A stretch of 64,000 bases of DNA from Pumilibacter muris. GTDB lineage: Bacteria > Bacillota > Clostridia > Christensenellales > Pumilibacteraceae. The notes under the pieces are model-generated. The model worked only from the letters and a program-made list of their open reading frames with translations. It was not told where the DNA came from and made no database searches. The stretch is from the NCBI RefSeq assembly GCF_943193045.1, contig NZ_CALPCN010000004.1, forward strand, positions 62,001-126,000. The letters run 5' to 3'. Made by a program: the position numbers and the translations under genes. Shown piece by piece: positions 35,133-45,400 of this stretch. Position 1 is the stretch's first letter, and each line of letters opens with the position of its first letter.

Positions 35133-36455
35133 ATGCTTAAAAAAAACGACGTAATAGAAATTGAAATCGACGGCATAGGTTGCAACGGCGAGGGAATAGC
35201 ACACGTCGGCGGCTACACAGTGTTTATCCGCACGGCGTTGCCGGGCGAAAAAGTCCGCGCCGTTATAATTCTTGCAAAACCCACGTTTGCGGTGGGAAAA
35301 CTGAAACAGGTTCTCCGTTCTTCTCCCGACAGAACGGAGCCTTTTTGTTCGGTGTTCGGCAAATGCGGCGGATGCGGATTGCAACACGTTAAATACGAGG
35401 CTCAACTGCGTTATAAGCGCGAAATGGTAGCCGACGCGTTTCGCAAAATAGCGCATATAAATATTTTGCCCGACGAGGTTGTTCCGAGCCCGCTTATTAA
35501 AAACTACCGCAACAAAATGAGTTTACCTGTGCGCGGCGACGAACCGAGCGTCGGATTCTTTGCCGAAGGGACGCACAGAGTTGTTCCGATTAGCGAATGT
35601 CCTATTCAGTTCGAGGGGAATGGCAAGCTTATAGGCGCGTTTATTGACTTTATGCGCGAAAACGGAATAAAGGGCTACAACGAAACTACGGGAACGGGCG
35701 AAGTGCGGCATCTTGCCGCGCGAAAATTAGGAAATACCGTAACCGTAACGGCGGTGGCAAACGGCAACTTTGCTAAAAGGCTCGCGCCTTTCGAAAAAAA
35801 GCTGAAAGAGCTGTACGGCGAAAATTACGCTTACTACGTAAATATAAACGGTTCGCGCGGTAATTGCATTTTGGGCGAGGACAGCGTTTTCGTGGGCGGA
35901 AGAGTTGAGCCCGTAATAATAGACGGCCTGAAAACGAAAGTGCATCCGCAAAGCTTTTTTCAAGTGAACGACGGCGTGCGAGAACTTCTTTATCGCGAAA
36001 TAGCGAAAGAGGCGAAAGGGGAGAACGTTATAGACGCATACAGCGGCGCGGGAGTGCTTAGCGCAATGCTCGCCCGCTCGGCAAATTCGGTTACTGCAAT
36101 CGAAATCGAGCCCAAAGCAGTTGAGTCGGCGAGATTTATGCTCGAACAAAACGGAATTAAAAACGTGAAAACGGTTTGCGGCGACTGTTCTATTGAACTC
36201 GGCAAAGTTTTAGTAAACGCGAAAAATTCCACAGTTGTGCTCGACCCTCCGCGAGCGGGTTGTTCCCGCGCGGCTCTCGATGCGGTGTGCGCCGCCCGTC
36301 CTGAAAAAGTTCTCTATGTGTCGTGCGCTCCCGCCACTCTCGCAAGAGACGCGGCAATTTTGTCGGAACAAGGTTATTCGCTTACGCGACTTACTCCGTT
36401 CGATATGTTTCCTCAAACGGCGAATCTCGAATGCTTGGCAGTGTTTAAAATATAA
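35133..36455 (+). CDS. RlmD/TrmA-family 5-methyluridine methyltransferase
   Basis: 440 residues. A TRAM domain (1-60) is followed by the [4Fe-4S] cysteines C72, C78 and C81 (with a fourth in SECPIQF near 150), the S-adenosylmethionine loop DAYSGAGVLS (about 293), the LDPPRAGC motif (about 370) and the catalytic cysteine in LYVSCAP (about 392). These enzymes make 5-methyluridine in 23S rRNA or tRNA; paralogues with the iron-sulfur cluster include RlmD, RlmCD and others, so the exact target is not decided. GAGG precedes the ATG. It is followed at once by the promoter of the first giant lipoprotein. Confidence 0.9.
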   Translation: MLKKNDVIEIEIDGIGCNGEGIAHVGGYTVFIRTALPGEKVRAVIILAKPTFAVGKLKQVLRSSPDRTEPFCSVFGKCGGCGLQHVKYEAQLRYKREMVADAFRKIAHINILPDEVVPSPLIKNYRNKMSLPVRGDEPSVGFFAEGTHRVVPISECPIQFEGNGKLIGAFIDFMRENGIKGYNETTGTGEVRHLAARKLGNTVTVTAVANGNFAKRLAPFEKKLKELYGENYAYYVNINGSRGNCILGEDSVFVGGRVEPVIIDGLKTKVHPQSFFQVNDGVRELLYREIAKEAKGENVIDAYSGAGVLSAMLARSANSVTAIEIEPKAVESARFMLEQNGIKNVKTVCGDCSIELGKVLVNAKNSTVVLDPPRAGCSRAALDAVCAARPEKVLYVSCAPATLARDAAILSEQGYSLTRLTPFDMFPQTANLECLAVFKI

Positions 36456-36484
36456 GTTTGGGCGTTGCTCTACAAAAATTCCTA

Positions 36485-36513
36485 TTGACAAACCCATATT
36501 CTTATGTTATAAT
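36485..36513 (+). promoter_or_regulatory. Promoter of giant lipoprotein 1
   Basis: TTGACA (36485-36490), 17-bp spacer, TATAAT (36508-36513). It gives a leader of about 70 nt. Confidence 0.85.
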
Positions 36514-36529
36514 GGCATATAATAGTTAT

Positions 36530-36581
36530 CCGCGAGCAAGGGCGCTTAAAAAACGAAGGCTTTTGCGCGCGGATTTTTTTT
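36530..36581 (+). promoter_or_regulatory. Terminator-like leader hairpin before giant lipoprotein 1
   Basis: CCGCG-A-GCAA (36530-36539) pairs with TTGC-G-CGCGG (36563-36572) and eight T follow (36574-36581). The ribosome binding site ACGGAGG begins at the next base and the ATG is at 36593. A terminator placed directly before the start codon suggests attenuation control. An almost identical copy precedes giant lipoprotein 2. Confidence 0.65.
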
Positions 36582-37037
36582 ACGGAGGTTACATGAAGAA
36601 GCTAAGAATAGCGTTGATTGCGATGGTGATTGCGCTTGCGGCGGTAGGAGTTGCGGCATGCACGGGCGAAAAAAAGCCTGCAAGCGAACATACGGTAACG
36701 TTCCAAATCGCGGGGGGGGGAAGCATTGAACCCCAAACGGTGAAGGACGGAGAAACTGCGGTAAAGCCCGCCGACCCCGAAAGAATAGGCTGGACTTTTG
36801 ACGGGTGGTACTTGGGCGACGCCGAATATACCTTTACCGAAGCTGTGACGGAAGATATAACTTTAACCGCGCGCTACACGTCGGTGCTCGGCGGCGAGGG
36901 AACGGCGGCAAGTCCGTTTACAATCGACACTGCGGAAGAGCTCGAACTTATGAGCGAATATATAGAGGCGGGCGCGAGCGAATTTGTTTCGGCAAACTAT
37001 ATTCAAACCGCGGACATAGTTTCGGCGCTTGGCGAAA
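36530..37037 (+). repeat. Duplicated leader and N-terminal segment, copy 1
   Basis: About 508 bp nearly identical to 41930-42437, with roughly 15 differences by eye. It covers the leader hairpin, ribosome binding site, signal peptide, nine-G tract and InlB-type repeat. Upstream promoters and the downstream coding sequence diverge sharply. Confidence 0.85.
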
Positions 37038-40000
37038 AGAACAATCATGCGAGCATAAGCGAATTTGCGGGAATTTACGACGGCAACGGAATGAGTCTGT
37101 CGATTTCCGACACTCTTTTCGACACGCTCTCCGGCACGGTAAAAAACCTTAAACTTTGCGGTGAAATAGAAGTCGTTTCTTCCGACGCGGAACTTTCGGG
37201 TATTCCTGCGGGCGTTTTGGCGAACACTGCGGACGGCGCCTTAATATCGGGGCTGACCGTTAGCGGAAATATAAAGTCGGAACGTGCGGTAACGGGCGGA
37301 ATAGTGGGCGAACTCAAAAGCGGCAGAATGGAATACGTTAATTCTTCCGTGAGCGTTAAGGGACTTATAGCGGGCGGCATCGCGGGTAAAAGCGGCGGCT
37401 CGGTTATAAACTGCGTTTCAACAGGCGAAGTCGCCGCGTCGGGAACGAACGCGGGCGGTATTGCGGGCATTCTTGCGGCGAACGGACTTATTCAAAATTG
37501 CGGATTCGGCGGCGCCGTAACTTCCGGCGAAAACGCGGGTGGCATTGCCGGCAATAAAGAAGCTAACTCGGCTATTTTCCGCGCGTTCGTGTTCGGCAAC
37601 CGCATAATTGCGGGCAAAAACGCGGGCGGCATTGCGGGTAAGGTAGACGCTTCGTTTTATGCTTACGAAGACGTTGTTAATTGCGCGGTCGGCTCCGACG
37701 TTGCCGTGAATTCGGAAAGCGCGGCAACCGTTACAAAAGGGGAAAGCGTGGTTCCTTTCTTTACGTCGCTCGGACTTCCTCAAACGGTTTGGAATTTAGA
37801 CGGAGAAACACCCGCTCTTAAAGCGGAAATAGAGAACGCTCCCGCCGAAGTAAAACTCACTGTTGGCGGAGAGGAAATTTCGGTGCCTTACGGCTCGCAT
37901 ACGCAAGGCGAATTGTTTACCGATTCGGAGCCGTCGTTGCATTTTTCCACGCTTATAGAACTTGACGCCTCGCACATACTGAATAAGGCGGAACCCGTTC
38001 ATATAGGTTATGCGGGCGCATTTACTTCGGGAAGCGCCGAAATCGAATTTAATTCGAACGGTGCGGTTTTCAGCGCCGCTCAAAACGCGGAGCCTAAAAA
38101 TCTTATTTATAAAAAAATATATTTCCGTAAAGACACGTTTACTTATACTCCCGACTTTTCGAACCCCTCGCAAAATTACGACGTGGAATACGACGCTCCC
38201 GTGAGCATTTATTCCGACGGCGAAAACGTTTACGCGTTTGTGGTAACAAAAGAACAAATACAGTCGGGTTATGTGGCGTTTTTGGAATCTTATGTTCAAA
38301 CTTCCGAAGGTTGGGAACATTCCGACAGTTGGTTCCCCAAAGCCGACAACTTTAAGGGCGCTTATTCCTACACAACAAATTTTTCGCTTGTGTCGGTTAT
38401 GAAACATTTTGTTATTATAGACGGCGAATACGTTGTGGAGAACGGCGAAGGCTATTATCTTACTCGCTATATGCCCGTTTACCTCAGCCACGACGGCGAG
38501 CTTTTGGACGAAGGCAAAGTTATTGCCGGGCGCGGGCAAACGGTTATGTTTTTGGGCGATAACGAACATAACGCGCCCAAAACGGCATTGTATTTCGACG
38601 TGAATTACGAGGGTTATGTAGACTTTATATATTATAACGAAAAAGGCGAACTTGTGAGTTCCACAGGCGCTCCCGTAGGCAACGCAACTTCCCACTTTTT
38701 GGACGGAAGCTGGTTCGACGGCGTTAATAAATATACTTTCAATACCGAAAACGGCACCGTTGAAATTACGGGCGCGAACGGCAATAAAAACGTTTCTTTC
38801 ACAATAGACGGAAACACGGTTTCGTTTGCCGCCGACGGAAAAAATTACAACCTTGTGCTTGCGCCCACCGAGTTCGGCGCCTATAAGCTTGTGTCTGCCG
38901 ATTCGGGCGAAGAGTTCACCGTTGCAACTTATATAAGCGACGCGTTTAACGGAACGTGGATTACCGAAAACGGCGACGTTCTCACCGTTGCGAGCGAACC
39001 TGCGGCTAACGTAACTTTTAACGGCGCCGCAGTTCAAGCGCACGAGGCTGTGTTCAACGGCGTGCAAGCGGTGCACTTCGAGGTTGAAAGCAAGGAATAT
39101 TATTTGGTGGCATACCGCGACGAAGGCGTTACGCTTTTATATAGCGGCAATACTTCGGTTAGCGCTTTTTCGGGGCAAATGCTCGAAGAGCGTTTTGCGG
39201 GCGACTTCGTTTCGGTTGCGGGCGGCTCAAAAATAACTCTTTCTATAACCGACGAACTTTCGGTAACGTTTAAAGAGGGAGCCGAAGCGGCTCAAACCGT
39301 TAAAGCAAAACCTACGGTTATAGTCGGCGAAGGAGAAAACGAATACGGAATAGAATTTGAGCTCGGCGCCGAAAGTTTTACCGCGCTTCGCAAAAACGAC
39401 GCGATTTTGCTTACAAGCGAAAACAAAACGCTTGCTTTTACCACAGTCGAGTTTTTCAACCGCTTTATTGTGGAATACACCAACGGAAGCGAAATGCTTA
39501 AAATTACGGAAAACGGTACTTTCGCCCGTTATGCTCGCGGCGGAGCTGCCGCCGATTATACCGAGCTTACGGCACAGTACCGCGAAGAACGCGCGGCTTA
39601 CGGCGGCGAAAATCGCGGCTTTGTGCTCAGCCATAAAGACGGCGACGACACGTTCTTCTTCTATGCCGACTCGGACGCGCAAAACGTGCGCTATTTCCGT
39701 GCCCGTCTCGATTCCAAAACGGGCAAAGAGGTTGTGCAGCAAGCTAACAATTTTGTGCCCGAAAGCGAGCTCGAATCGGTGTTCGGTTCGGTTTACGGAC
39801 GTACTTACAGCGGGAATCCCGACACGCTTACTTTTGCTGCCGACGGAACGCTTACAAGAGTGTATACGGCAAGTATCGGCGGAGAGCAAACCGAAAAACT
39901 GTTGTGGTATCCCATATTAAACTACAATAAAAATACGCAAACCTCTCGCCTTTCGGCATATACTTACGAATCGGGAGACAACGGAATAGGATTTACTACG

Positions 40001-41599
40001 CTCATAGAATTTACTACTACGGGAATGAAGTGGGGACTTAATTCGTACTTTACGCCCGAAGTGCAGGCGGTGTTCGACCCGTTTATGGCGCTGGTTTACA
40101 AAAATACCGAAAACACTATGCTCGAAGTATTGTCCGACGGTATTAAGCTAACTTTCCTTAAAAGAACCGAAAAGGAAAACAACGGAACCGTTACGGTTAC
40201 TTATTCTCAAACAACTTCGTCTTATTCGTTCGACACATTCGACATAGAAAACGGAATTATTACCATTACTATGACCGAAAGCGGAATGGGAATTGACGAG
40301 CCGCGTAGCGCGAGCATGGTGCTTTCTAAAAACGGAGCCGCGAGCGTTGCGACTCTTACGGTTGCGGACGGCGCGGCGCAAGAATTTACGGGCGAAGCAA
40401 TGCTCAACTACGAAGAGCTTGCGGGAAATTATACTAACAACGGAACTACCTATTCGTTTAAAGTAAGTTCGAGTTGGTTGGGAACAACAATTTCGCTCGA
40501 ATATGTGGAAGGAACTGCAACGAGGAAATACAACTATACAACGTCGAACGGCGTAGTTATTATGACGAACGGAAAACAAGCTTTGCCCATGAGAAACAAC
40601 TCTTATGCTTATAAATACGTTTGGAAAGAGGGCAGCAGTTTGATGATTAGCGACAGCTTTGACGCGAGCGAAGCTATTGCCGCCGAAGACACCGCTATTG
40701 CGGGTATGCCGTCTATAGACGAGCTCAAAGAAATGCTTGACGGAAAAGAGTTTACAGCCGCAGACGGCTCCGTCGTTTCGTTCGAATCGGGTTCGGGAAT
40801 AATGGGCGCATGGTTCCAAATCGTAGACGGAGAAACCGAACTCCTTTTAGACAGCTACTCGCGTGAAGTAGGCGTTTACACGCTGATGTTCGGAGACGCA
40901 TGGACTGATTCGCGTTGCGTGCTTGTTCATTTGAACGAAGCGGGAATAACCAAACTTATGGTTGGCGAAACGGTTGAAACGGCTACGAAAGAATATAGCC
41001 CCGCAGTGTTGTTCCCCTCTGTTGACGAAATGAAAAACATGCTTCTAAACACGGGATATAAAGCCGCCGACGGAACAACCGCAATGTTCTATATGGACAG
41101 CACTTGGTTGGGCGATTACTATACTTTTAGTTTAGACGGCGTAACCTACGATTATGAAGGCGGTTTGTTTGCCGACGGCGTGTATACCTTTGAGTTTGCA
41201 TATTCTTCTATGAGAAGCGCAACGGTAATTGTGACATATTCGGCTTCGGGAATAGAAAAAATCACGGTTGACGGAAAAGACTATTTGCCTATCGCGTTGC
41301 CCACAATAGACGAACTCAAAAATATGTTAGACGGCAAAACGTTTACGGACGAGTACGACGAAACTCAAACGGTTTTGTTTGAAATCAGAAGTAATCTTTT
41401 CGGTGAAGATTTTTATATTCAGTTAAACGGTGACGAAAACGAAGAATACATTTACGATAAAAAAGGAACGCAGGACGGAACGGAATATACGCTTGTATTC
41501 TCTTTCCGCACATCTAAGACGGTAGTAGTCACCCTTTACCCCGACGGAACCGTTCAAAAAATAACGATAGGCGAAAACGAATACGTTCCCGCCGAATAA
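36593..41599 (+). CDS. Giant surface lipoprotein 1 (InlB-type repeat, GLUG-like repeats)
   Basis: 1668 residues. The signal peptide ends in the lipobox VAAC with Cys23 as the expected lipid anchor. Residues about 33-93 form one Listeria-Bacteroides (InlB B-type) repeat, with GWTFDGWYLGD and ITLTARYT. Residues about 210-400 contain repeated A-G-G-I-A-G units like GLUG motifs, which build beta-helices in surface adhesins. The long centre is unrecognised and beta-rich. Three related units of about 90 residues close the protein, starting at MPSIDELKEMLDGKEF, FPSVDEMKNMLLNTGY and LPTIDELKNMLDGKTF. A run of nine G (36712-36720) lies inside the codons for Ala-Gly-Gly-Gly of the InlB repeat. Slippage there would truncate the protein after about 45 residues. 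The start has ACGGAGG. Likely an adhesin or host/particle-contact protein; that is inference. Confidence 0.85.
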   Translation: MKKLRIALIAMVIALAAVGVAACTGEKKPASEHTVTFQIAGGGSIEPQTVKDGETAVKPADPERIGWTFDGWYLGDAEYTFTEAVTEDITLTARYTSVLGGEGTAASPFTIDTAEELELMSEYIEAGASEFVSANYIQTADIVSALGEKNNHASISEFAGIYDGNGMSLSISDTLFDTLSGTVKNLKLCGEIEVVSSDAELSGIPAGVLANTADGALISGLTVSGNIKSERAVTGGIVGELKSGRMEYVNSSVSVKGLIAGGIAGKSGGSVINCVSTGEVAASGTNAGGIAGILAANGLIQNCGFGGAVTSGENAGGIAGNKEANSAIFRAFVFGNRIIAGKNAGGIAGKVDASFYAYEDVVNCAVGSDVAVNSESAATVTKGESVVPFFTSLGLPQTVWNLDGETPALKAEIENAPAEVKLTVGGEEISVPYGSHTQGELFTDSEPSLHFSTLIELDASHILNKAEPVHIGYAGAFTSGSAEIEFNSNGAVFSAAQNAEPKNLIYKKIYFRKDTFTYTPDFSNPSQNYDVEYDAPVSIYSDGENVYAFVVTKEQIQSGYVAFLESYVQTSEGWEHSDSWFPKADNFKGAYSYTTNFSLVSVMKHFVIIDGEYVVENGEGYYLTRYMPVYLSHDGELLDEGKVIAGRGQTVMFLGDNEHNAPKTALYFDVNYEGYVDFIYYNEKGELVSSTGAPVGNATSHFLDGSWFDGVNKYTFNTENGTVEITGANGNKNVSFTIDGNTVSFAADGKNYNLVLAPTEFGAYKLVSADSGEEFTVATYISDAFNGTWITENGDVLTVASEPAANVTFNGAAVQAHEAVFNGVQAVHFEVESKEYYLVAYRDEGVTLLYSGNTSVSAFSGQMLEERFAGDFVSVAGGSKITLSITDELSVTFKEGAEAAQTVKAKPTVIVGEGENEYGIEFELGAESFTALRKNDAILLTSENKTLAFTTVEFFNRFIVEYTNGSEMLKITENGTFARYARGGAAADYTELTAQYREERAAYGGENRGFVLSHKDGDDTFFFYADSDAQNVRYFRARLDSKTGKEVVQQANNFVPESELESVFGSVYGRTYSGNPDTLTFAADGTLTRVYTASIGGEQTEKLLWYPILNYNKNTQTSRLSAYTYESGDNGIGFTTLIEFTTTGMKWGLNSYFTPEVQAVFDPFMALVYKNTENTMLEVLSDGIKLTFLKRTEKENNGTVTVTYSQTTSSYSFDTFDIENGIITITMTESGMGIDEPRSASMVLSKNGAASVATLTVADGAAQEFTGEAMLNYEELAGNYTNNGTTYSFKVSSSWLGTTISLEYVEGTATRKYNYTTSNGVVIMTNGKQALPMRNNSYAYKYVWKEGSSLMISDSFDASEAIAAEDTAIAGMPSIDELKEMLDGKEFTAADGSVVSFESGSGIMGAWFQIVDGETELLLDSYSREVGVYTLMFGDAWTDSRCVLVHLNEAGITKLMVGETVETATKEYSPAVLFPSVDEMKNMLLNTGYKAADGTTAMFYMDSTWLGDYYTFSLDGVTYDYEGGLFADGVYTFEFAYSSMRSATVIVTYSASGIEKITVDGKDYLPIALPTIDELKNMLDGKTFTDEYDETQTVLFEIRSNLFGEDFYIQLNGDENEEYIYDKKGTQDGTEYTLVFSFRTSKTVVVTLYPDGTVQKITIGENEYVPAE

Positions 41600-41689
41600 T
41601 AAGCGGCGAAGAGCGCTTCATGTAAAAGGTAGCCGCGCTCGTTTTACTAACTTGTAATAAAAAAATTGTTACTGTTATTTTAACTCCAA

Positions 41690-41817
41690 CCTATAAAAAG
41701 CCATAAAAAGCGCAGCCTTTTTCGTTGCGGGGGGGGTGTTAAGAGGGGAGGGACACAATCGAAAAGTGTCCCTCCCTCTTATCGTTTTTGCAAGGCTTTT
41801 TGCGACCAAAAAGCCGA
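41690..41817 (+). repeat. 3'-flanking repeat of the giant lipoproteins, copy 1
   Basis: Aligns with 46352-46482: both share AAAAAGC, GCGCAGCCTTT, TCGTTGC, a long GC-rich hairpin, then GCAAGGCT and CAAAAAGCCGAA. Copy 1 has eight G where copy 2 has a short unrelated stretch ending in four G. Confidence 0.7.
41741..41789 (+). terminator. Terminator after giant lipoprotein 1
   Basis: A 15-16 bp stem (AAGAGGGGAGGGACAC pairing with GTGTCCCTCCCTCTT, one bulge) and a T-run. Confidence 0.8.
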
Positions 41818-41881
41818 AGGTGTTTTCGCCCAAAGTCTTTTGCGACCGAAAAGAGCTCCGTTGCGCCTCCGCAACAAATTG

Positions 41882-41910
41882 TTGACATATTAAATTTTAT
41901 ATGATATAAT
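41882..41910 (+). promoter_or_regulatory. Promoter of giant lipoprotein 2
   Basis: TTGACA (41882-41887), 17-bp spacer, TATAAT (41905-41910). Its sequence is unrelated to the promoter of copy 1 apart from the two consensus boxes. Confidence 0.85.
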
Positions 41911-41929
41911 AACACACAATAAAAATAAC

Positions 41930-41980
41930 CCGCGAGCAAGGGCGCTTAAAAAACGAAGGCTTTTGCGCGCGGATTTTTTT
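41930..41980 (+). promoter_or_regulatory. Terminator-like leader hairpin before giant lipoprotein 2
   Basis: Same hairpin as at 36530-36581 but with seven T instead of eight, followed directly by ACGGAGG and the ATG at 41992. Confidence 0.65.
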
Positions 41981-42437
41981 ACGGAGGTTACATGAAGAAG
42001 CTAAGAATAGCGTTGATTGCGATGGTGATTGCGCTTGCGGCGGTAGGAGTTGCGGCATGCACGGGCGAAAAAAAGCCTGCAAGCGAACATACGGTAACGT
42101 TCCAAATCGCGGGGGGGGGAAGCATTGAACCCCAAACGGTGAAGGACGGAGAAACTGCGGTAAAGCCCGCCGACCCCGAAAGAATAGGCTGGACGTTTAA
42201 CGGGTGGTACTTGGGCGACGCCGAATATACCTTTACCGAAAAAGTAACGCAGGATATAACTCTAACCGCGCGCTACACGTCTGTGCTCGGCGGCGAGGGA
42301 ACGGCGGCAAGTCCGTTTACAATCGACACTGCGGAAGAGCTCGAACTTATGAGCGAGTATATAGAGGCGGGCGCGAGCGAATTTGTTTCGGCAAACTATA
42401 TTCAAACCGCGAACATAGTTTCAGCGCTTGGAGAACC
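41930..42437 (+). repeat. Duplicated leader and N-terminal segment, copy 2
   Basis: Partner of 36530-37037. The abrupt start of identity at the hairpin rather than at the promoter suggests recent duplication or gene conversion of this block. Confidence 0.85.
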
Positions 42438-45400
42438 TGTGAAAAATTTTACGGGAATATACGACGGCGGAAACAAAACGCTGTCGCTAATTGCTCCGCT
42501 TTTCGGAACGCTTGGCGGAACAGTAAAAAACCTTACTGTTAGCGGCGAAATTACTTCCGACGCGGAAAACGCGGGGCTTATAGCGAGCATTGCCGACGGT
42601 GCCGTTATATCCGACGTAAGCGCAAGCGGAAGCGTTGCCGCTTCGCGCGGCATTGCGGGCGGCATTGCGGGAGTTTTCGGCGGCAGAATGGAATACGTTA
42701 ATTCTTCCGTTTCGGTTACGGGGCTTATAGCGGGCGGTATCGCGGGCGAAAGTAACGGCGCTATTTTAAACAGCGTTGTTACCTCGAACGTTTCCGCCGA
42801 ACGTAGCGCAGGCGGCGTTGCGGGCGTTCTCGGTGAGAACGCGCTCGTTCAAAATTGCGGATTTAGCGGCAATGTTCGCGCGGGCGAAAGCGCGGGCGGC
42901 GTTGCGGGCAATAAAGAAGCGGGCTCGGCAATCTTCCGCGCGTTTGTGTTCGGCAAATCGAAAATAGAAGGCGAAACTGCGGGCGGCATCGCGGGCGCGC
43001 TCGGTTTCGACCTTATGAAATACGACGACGTGTTCAAATGTATGGTTGGCACTTCCGTAGCCGTAGAGGGCAGCAAGTCCGAAACCGAATGCGACGGGGT
43101 TTTCAACCTCGATGCGTTCGCGGCGCTCGGGCTTCCCGCCGCAGTTTGGGACGTTGGCGGAGAAACTCCGGCGCTTAAAGCTGAGCGGGACGAGCTTCCG
43201 TCGCAAGTAACGCTAAGCGTGAACGGGGAAGAAAGCTCGGCGCCTTACGGCTCGCACGTTCAAGGCGAATTGTTCGACGACGACGGCTTGCATTTTTCCG
43301 TTCTTTTCGAACTCGATTTTAACGCCGAATTGAGCACGATAGAAGTTTCTAACGAGGCGCTTCAAGGTGTTTTTGCGGGCGGAAATTCCGAACTTGAATT
43401 TACAGCAAACGGCGCGCTTTACACCGAGAGCAGGGCGACGGGCACGAAAACGCTTACTTACACGGGCTCGCGCGTGAACTACGAAAAATATTACGACAGT
43501 TGGTGGGGCGAATATGTTGACTATGCAGCGCATGTTCATGCCTACACCGACGGCACAACCGAATACGCTTTTATGATTGAAAAGGAGTTGATAAAAGAGG
43601 GCGAGCCCGATTTTATAGGCTATCTTTACATGTTCGAGAAAAAAGACGGCAAATGGGCGCTCGCAAAAGAATGGACGCCCAAAACCGACATTTTCGCGGG
43701 TTCTTACGTTTCCACGTCGCAAACTACAAACTTGTATTTGGTGGTTGACGGCGCTTATACCGTAGACACGGTGGAGAATACCGAAGTGGGTTGCTACTAC
43801 ACCAAATTTACGGTGTATGTAGACGGCGAAATTAGCAGAACGGTAAACGGCAGAGGAATAACGGCAATGTTTTACGGCAGCTCCGCCAACACGAACGCTT
43901 ATATTCCCGCACTCGTGTATGCCGAAAACAACGAGAATTCTTTGGACGTTGTGCGCTATGTTGACGGCGAACTTGTGTCTTACGCCTATTCGAATTTCGG
44001 AAGCTACGTTTATTCCGACTTTTTGGCGGCGGGTACTTGGTTCGACGGCGAAAAGACTTACGTTATAAATACGCAAGATAAAACCGTTGCGCTCGACGGC
44101 GGCGCGGCGGTGCAATACACGTTGTCGGAAGAGGACGGAAGTATTTCGTTCAGCGCGAGCGGCGTCGATTATAATCTTATGCTTGGGCTCAACGCTTTCG
44201 GCGACTACAAACTTTATTCTACCGATTCGGCTAAGCAGTTTGTGGCGGTGTCTTACGCCGACGGCGCTCTTGCGGGCACCTGGCTTTCGGGCGACACCTC
44301 GATAACTGTTGGCGAAAGCTCCGTTACGGTAAACGGCGAAGCGGCAACGGGCGTGCGAAACGCTGTGTATAACGACGCGCTTGCTTTGCGGTTTGTGGAT
44401 TCGAACAACGCGGAATACTTTTTGGTGCAATACAACGATTCCGTTGCGCTGTTATATAAAAGCGGAGTGCGCGCGTTTGCGGTTAAAGAGGAAACTCTCG
44501 AACTTTACGAAGGCGTTTTCGCGTCGTTCGTGAACGGGCGGAGAGCGGAAATTACAATAAACGCCGATTTCACGGGTTCGTATAAGTTGGGCGAAGAAGT
44601 TTGGCAAATAACGCCGCGCCTAATTTTTAACGAGGGGCTTGGTCTCGTTACCGTTTCTTTCGAGGCAAACGGCACGACTTATGTAATCGCTTTTTATAAC
44701 GAAACCACCGTTGTGGCGGTAGACGTGTATTCGGCGGAACAGTGGGTTTTCACAACTTCCGAAATAATATCCGAGTTTGTCGTTTCCACCCACACAAACG
44801 GCACGCAAATGCTCGAAATAACTTCTTCGGGAACATACGCAATATACGACAGGGGCGAAAGCAAAGGAACTTTTACCGCGCTTACCGCGAGTTATCTTGA
44901 AAGATACGGTTTTTCGCTTGTTGTGTACGACGGCGAAAACATAGACAGGTTTTTCACTCTCGACGACGCGGGCAATATGTTTTTATACGACGGCGAAAGC
45001 GGAGACGTTATTTGCAGTTTTGTTTCCGACTCGGCAGTTCAGGCGGCTGTGGGGACGTATGTAAGCAACAACGGTTTCGGCGAAGGGCTTTTGGTTCGCA
45101 CAACGCTTCATGCCGACGGCAGAATAACCGAAACGTATACCGACAAAAACGGCGTTAAGCACGAAAACGAAGAAAGGAATTGGAATCCGCAAATTGTTTT
45201 TACCGACACGGTGAAAACCAAAACGCAATTAGTGCTTTTGATACAAGACGAAGCGACGAATATGTTTGTTTACTATTATAAACAACCTTTGGGTCTTTCC
45301 GTGTTTGGCGAAATAATATATTTCAACGAAGATATTTTCGAATATATGGCTTTGTCGAACGCTTACAAAACGCCCGACGGCGGCGTGGTGCAAATAGCGG

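Larger units (their letters stand above)
41600..41881. other. Intergenic region between the giant lipoproteins
   Basis: Holds a run of eight G (41729-41736), a strong terminator and a repeat shared with the 3' side of giant lipoprotein 2. I see no gene. A second, related word (CTTTTGCGACCGAAAAG near 41840) repeats part of the 3' repeat. Confidence 0.6.

Noticed and set aside
37796-39076. A 426-codon ORF on the minus strand inside giant lipoprotein 1
   Set aside because: It is antisense to a gene with strong start signals and paralogous support; its Arg/His/Val-rich translation is a codon-bias shadow.
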